A stretch of DNA of 11,963 nt from Cerioporus squamosus (taxonomy: Eukaryota; Basidiomycota; Agaricomycetes; Polyporales; Polyporaceae), in contig JABYQS010000864.1 in NCBI GenBank assembly GCA_022592435.1, positions 1 through 11,963 of the forward strand, written 5' to 3'. Positions within the stretch are counted from its first letter, which is position 1. Each line of letters begins with the position of its first letter. Both the position numbers and the translations under genes were made by a program. Shown here piece after piece: positions 8,484-11,963 of this stretch. The notes beneath the pieces are model-generated. The model saw only the letters and a program-made list of their open reading frames with translations. It was not told the origin of the DNA and did no database searches.

Positions 8484-9134
8484 GCTTATGAAATCTTGTG
8501 ATCCCGCTGTCTGCTTCACTGCGAAGAAATCGTGTACCTGGACTCTGTAGACCTGCTTGGCGACATCGAAGACTTTGGAGTGCGCGTACAGACACGCTGG
8601 CGGCGACGGACTTGCGAGTGAACAGATCGTGCCAGGTAAGCATTTCCTGTGTGTTGAACTCGCTCTGGAAGCTCTTGATTGGCGATTGCGCGCGTGCTGG
8701 CGAGATGGAGGAGGGCTCGGAAGCTGGGGACAACTCCGGAGTAAGGACGTCGCCCAGGAGCGCGGCTCTCGTCTCTCCACCACCACCACGCCCTCCTCGT
8801 CGCCGTCTCGCTGTCCTCCTATGGCGCACTAGTCTGTGCGCTCTTTTGAAAGCTTGTGAGCTCGCTGCAAAGACGACGCGTACCCAGGACACCGTACGCT
8901 TGCTCGGCGACATTGAAAACTTCGCAGCGTGCACTCGGATACGCTGGCGGCAATAGGTGACAGGCGAAGACTTGAGCTCGAAAATGCGGGTTCAGGTAAG
9001 TGATTTTCTGCGTACCTTGTGGCTCGACATGGTCTGGGAGACTCTTGAGAGGCGATCGCGAGCACTGGCGACGTTGAGGGAGGCTCAAGAGCTGAGGATG
9101 ACTCCGGGATGGAGGACATCGCCCGGGAGCGTGG
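8484..9134 (+). repeat. Tandem duplication, period about 360 bp, with a conserved splice donor in both copies
   Basis: Copy A (8484-8766) and copy B (8843-9134) align with an offset of 359-360 bases. Shared blocks: TGAAA.CTTGTGA at the start; TGCT.GGCGACAT.GAA.AC in the middle (8559 and 8906); CGCTGGCGGC; CAGGTAAG donors at 8634 and 8994; CTCTTGA..GGCGAT; and GGAC.TCGCCC.GGAGCG at the end. Plus strand before the donor reads LLGDIEDFGVRVQTRWRRR in A and LLGDIENFAACTRIRWRQ in B, but each soon meets a stop. The minus strand reads SKVFDVAKQVYRV in A and CEVFNVAEQAYGV in B. The changes are not concentrated at third positions in either reading, so I cannot assign a coding strand. It may be a decayed repeated exon or a non-coding tandem repeat. 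Confidence 0.7.
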
Positions 9135-10957
9135 ATTGATGTGTTTACGCGTCGATACTGGCTGTTATAGCATGTGCTGGGACATCTGGGAGCTGTATCG
9201 AGACTCAGGGATGGCGACGGCGGGATGATCACAGCGAGATGACCTACCTTGCGTCGTCCTGCACTGGGAGTATGCTGACTGGTGCACACAGTAGATCCAC
9301 CTGAATACCGTCCAAACCTCACGTCAGCAGGAGGATCTGGCTGAAACATATGTGCGTACGAACTTCTGGCTTGCGCGAACACGCTCTAGACCTCTGGCAC
9401 CACTAGGCGACAACTTTGACTCTTCGGTCTTCTTGAAGATGCCGTCTCGATGGAGAATGCACCACGGCAGGTACGTCCGGTCTCTTCTGGTAAAATGGAG
9501 AGGGGAACGGCCGCAGAGTGATCAGCAAAGAGCTTCGTAGCCCGAGAGTGACAAAGACGTACCTCCGCTGGCTCGGGATCAGACACCTATGCTGACCCTC
9601 GTGTGCAGCGTCTCGTGAAGACCCACGCACTCGAATTGCGAAGCAGCGGCTGATGCGTCTGCACCCCGCAAGCTGAGTGCAGGGTGAAGGTCGTTCGCTG
9701 GCGGGCCCGGGCGGTTCAGATGGTCGACGATGCGGACAGGTCCGTAACAGGGACTCGGCAGAGCGGCGGGGCTCGCGCTTCGCATCCTTCATGGGCAACA
9801 GCGAAGCAGGTATCGTGGTCCTGCGAGGGACTTGGGTCCCAGCGGCGCAACTGGCGCTGTCCGGGGACAGTCGACATAGTGGACTGCCCTGCCCTGCGCA
9901 CTCCCAGCGGCGAGCCGGTTCACAGTCAAGAACGGCATCCCGGAGACGCTTGACACGCAGAGCAGTGTTGCAAGTGCAGGTTTGCGACACCGCGGGTTTG
10001 CCAGTGCACGATTAAGAGTACGTCAGAAGGTGCCGGGATGTGAACAGCGACGTTGTCGACGAGCTCGGGGACAATGTGGTGACGCACCTGCAGCTTCCAG
10101 ATGGATGGCAGCGGAGACGCGTGGACGTCCCTGTACAAAGCGATGGGAGCGGCGAGTTTGCATCGAGAGTGTCGGGGGTTGCGGGATGCGACGACGCAGC
10201 TGCTATGTTGAGCTTGGCGCAGAGGAGACTCGATAACACGGCAGCGTGTCACGACAAGAAGCCGGAGCGCGTGCACGAGCTTCAGGAAGACACGGTGGTG
10301 GGCGTGCCCTTCAGCAGCACGGGTAAGTCTTGCCTCATCCGCGCAACTTACACCGAGAGATCATCGACTCACCTCAATCTGTGTGCTGAGCAACTCCGGA
10401 GAAGGGCGGATATGAGCGCAGGAGTGACTCGCAGACGCGGTCGTCAAGCTGTGGGCGTAGAAGAGGTTCATTGCAGATGTCGGGAACATGTGGCAGGTCG
10501 ACAACGGTTCCGAGCATGCTGACGAGGTCGCCAGAGGAGCAAGAGGGGTGTTGTCAAGAGGTGGCGGAGCAGCGAGTGTAGGAGGAGAGGATCATGTGCG
10601 TTGTCGACAGCAGGCAGGAAGAGGTGAACCCCGACAAGTCATGACGGAGGACAGGGAGGATAGAGAGCGAGTAGTGAATGCTGGCGCAGCCATCCCGGGA
10701 TGTTCCCGAAGTCGCGTACTGTCAATGAAACGATTTCCTTCCAGCCAATCCGAATGTTTGGGGACATGTCGCCACATCCCAGTCATAGGATACTCTAATC
10801 AAGCGCAGCCGCTGCCGGTGAACCGAGCAGATGAAACATGCATAGCCAATGCACATGGGAGACAAGAACATCTGCAGCTGCACAGATCCCGAGGACCCGA
10901 GACGAGGTGCATTATATGAGAATGTAGAGTTGCGAAGACAAGCCAAAGGGAATCTAA
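9135..10957. other. No confident gene (1.8 kb); decayed repeat remnants and one open frame
   Basis: A possible third copy of the 360-bp repeat lies at about 9386-9476 (TAGGCGACAACTTTGAC core, with a CAG|GTACGT donor at 9471), and a weaker one at about 10043-10110 (GAGCTCGGGGACAATG). A plus-strand frame is open over 10040-10522 (160 codons, GTG start, no ATG near). Its translation (DVVDELGDNVV, then GVPFSSTGKSCLIRA) looks somewhat protein-like. The P-loop-like piece has the wrong spacing (six residues before GKS instead of four) and overlaps a GGGTAAGT donor-like site at about 10319. From 10523 to 10957 I see nothing on either strand except the 3' flank of the minus-strand gene. Confidence 0.4.
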
Positions 10958-11748
10958 CTACTCATCGTCCGTGAACTCAGAGATCGAGTCCGAGTCCGAG
11001 TGCTCACCGTCTGGCAAGTCTAAGTTACAGTAATGATGTCCGATCTCCCGCCAGCCGCCATTCTCATACCATCCCAGGTGCCCAAACTGATTACGCATCC
11101 TCGGCAGGGGCACTCTACCACCCGACGGCTGTGTGTGAGTCTCGACCACGTCCTCCTCTGCCTCCTCGACCATCTTCACACTCTTCGGGCCGTCACGGGC
11201 ATAGCGGGGCACACGAGCATTGCCCTGGTCGTCATACCGGGTCTTCCGGCTCCCCATGTCTCTGCGGCAAAGATTGGGCAGTGGAAGAGCCTTGCGGTGG
11301 AGCGGGCTCGAGAGATGCCGCTGGCATCGAGTCGGGCAATGCGGAGCTGCGCGGAGGTCGCCCGGCAAAGTAGAGCTCCCCAGTGAGCATAAGGCCAATA
11401 AGCGTGCGCATCTGGGCTGCCGACGGCGCACCCTGCTTGCTAAGGTCTTGGAACGGGATGTCGGACGGCCAGCCAATCAGGATGACGTGGTAGCGGAGGA
11501 CGACTTGGTCCCGGAAGAGCGTCACCTCCCAGCACATGCGCGCGCCCGGGACTCCGGATGTGAAGACTGAATTTGAAGTCAGACTCGGAACCGTGTGCGA
11601 CTCGAGGAACGGGACTCTTACCGAGAAGCTCCGTAATGAGCTTCCGCACACTGCCGCGCAGGTCATCTGGGTCTGGCTCCGAAAGCTTCAGAGTAGGCGG
11701 GGAGAGCTGCGAGGGATGTGGGACGAGAACGAGCACAGGACGCTGCAG
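10958..11748 (-). CDS. Lineage-specific protein of unknown function, C-terminal part, with a reading-frame break
   Basis: Minus strand, at least two exons: 11748-11622, then an intron at 11621-11567 (55 bp, GTAAGA donor, TTCAG acceptor, phase 1), then 11566 to a TAG at 10958. The first exon (LKLSEPDPDDLRGSVRKLIT) enters after an acceptor-like CCCCTTTCAG; its frame meets a TGA at 11857-11859, so the start lies further upstream or outside. Exon 2 has FRDQVVLRYHVILIGWPSDI and PFQDLSK (about 11440-11520), then a helix ending GELYF. The core resembles an unnamed protein type I recall from Polyporales, often multicopy, with 'GWP..IPF.D' and a Lys/Arg-rich to acidic tail; no function is known to me. 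That frame stops at 11232-11234, while the tail (MGSRKTRYDDQGNARVPRYA ... DSDSISEFTDDE) is in another frame. No GT-AG intron fits. A 34-nt GC-AG intron (11295-11262) would restore the frame but is very short. A frameshift or sequencing indel is likelier. Confidence 0.6.
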
Positions 11749-11963
11749 CTGAAAGGGGACAGCATGCGGGTCGAGAGCGGCCTTGTGTGCAGACGAGCGA
11801 ACGGGCTTGGCGGGCGACTCAGAGTGGAAGAAGCCGGCCGCGAGTGGATGTACGTGTCATCGCAGCCTGACGAGCAACAGTGTACGCAGCAGCATGAAGC
11901 TGACCCTTTTATCTTTGTTCGCCTCCAGCATAACTTGAGCTATGGCAAATTGTCTCAAGTCTC
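11749..11963. other. Upstream part or intron of the minus-strand gene; nothing resolved
   Basis: The frame of the minus-strand first visible exon stays open to 11856 (Ala/Ser/Pro/His-rich translation), so the true exon border or start may lie in here. An ATG at 11858-11860 on the minus strand is in a different frame and meets a stop soon. A 24-codon ATG frame at about 11856-11930 has no support. The gene probably continues beyond the window. Confidence 0.35.

Noticed and set aside
8473..9382. Minus-strand frames over the 360-bp repeat as a BTB/POZ protein gene
   Set aside because: Similarity to BTB starts is limited to about a dozen residues, each copy is interrupted, and substitutions between copies are not concentrated at third codon positions. 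Kept only as a hypothesis in the findings.
10285..10345. P-loop-like GVPFSSTGKSCLIRA and, upstream, DTAGLP (about 9985-10005), suggesting a Ras-like GTPase
   Set aside because: Spacing in the P-loop is wrong, the DTAG-like piece lies before rather than after it, the two are in different frames, and no NKxD motif was seen. Probably coincidence.
1..11963. LTR retrotransposon, DNA transposon or CRISPR array
   Set aside because: No reverse transcriptase, integrase or transposase motifs, no long terminal repeats with primer-binding site, and no short regularly spaced identical repeats were seen.

Overview
The window looks like nuclear DNA of a basidiomycete mushroom, most likely an Agaricomycete close to the Polyporales. 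It is GC-rich. Its two convincing genes have short spliced exons with GTGAGT/GTAAGT donors, CTGAC-like branch points and CAG acceptors. Both encode proteins of types I recognise from Agaricomycete genomes. There are no bacterial-style operons, rRNA, tRNA or CRISPR. The identification rests on recalled family patterns, not on a search.

Layout: 1-906 holds no gene I can support. Around 907-1444 (+) lies a possible 3' end of a small gene with one membrane segment and two well-formed introns. 1445-2129 is gene-poor and carries a strong imperfect inverted repeat (1851-1924). 2130-3930 is a decayed tandem repeat with a period of about 0.83 kb, one partial unit plus two longer ones, ending about 400 bases before the main gene.

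The main gene starts at 4359 (+), 30 bases after a TATATAA box. It encodes a Ser/Pro/Arg-rich disordered N-terminus, then a helical-bundle domain of the MLKL-N-terminal (Cbl-N/MCAfunc-like) type common in Agaricomycetes, then the start of a tyrosine-kinase-like (TKL) protein kinase domain. The kinase stops after the N-lobe, right after the glycine-rich loop, VAIK lysine and helix-C region. I find no HRD/HGD or DFG exon in the 3.9 kb before the next gene, so the kinase looks truncated.

Downstream (7090-10957) there is no confident gene. It holds several layers of local duplication: a copied splice-donor region, a diverged pair about 190 bp apart, a 41-bp tandem repeat, and a roughly 360-bp tandem repeat whose two copies both keep a consensus splice donor.

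10958-11748 (-) is the 3' part of a second spliced gene. It belongs to a lineage-specific family of unknown function that I recall from Polyporales, with an 'IGWPSDIPFQDL' core and an acidic C-terminus. It needs a frameshift or an unusual 34-nt GC-AG intron to read through. The two genes converge across the repeat-rich interval. I see no evidence that they act together.
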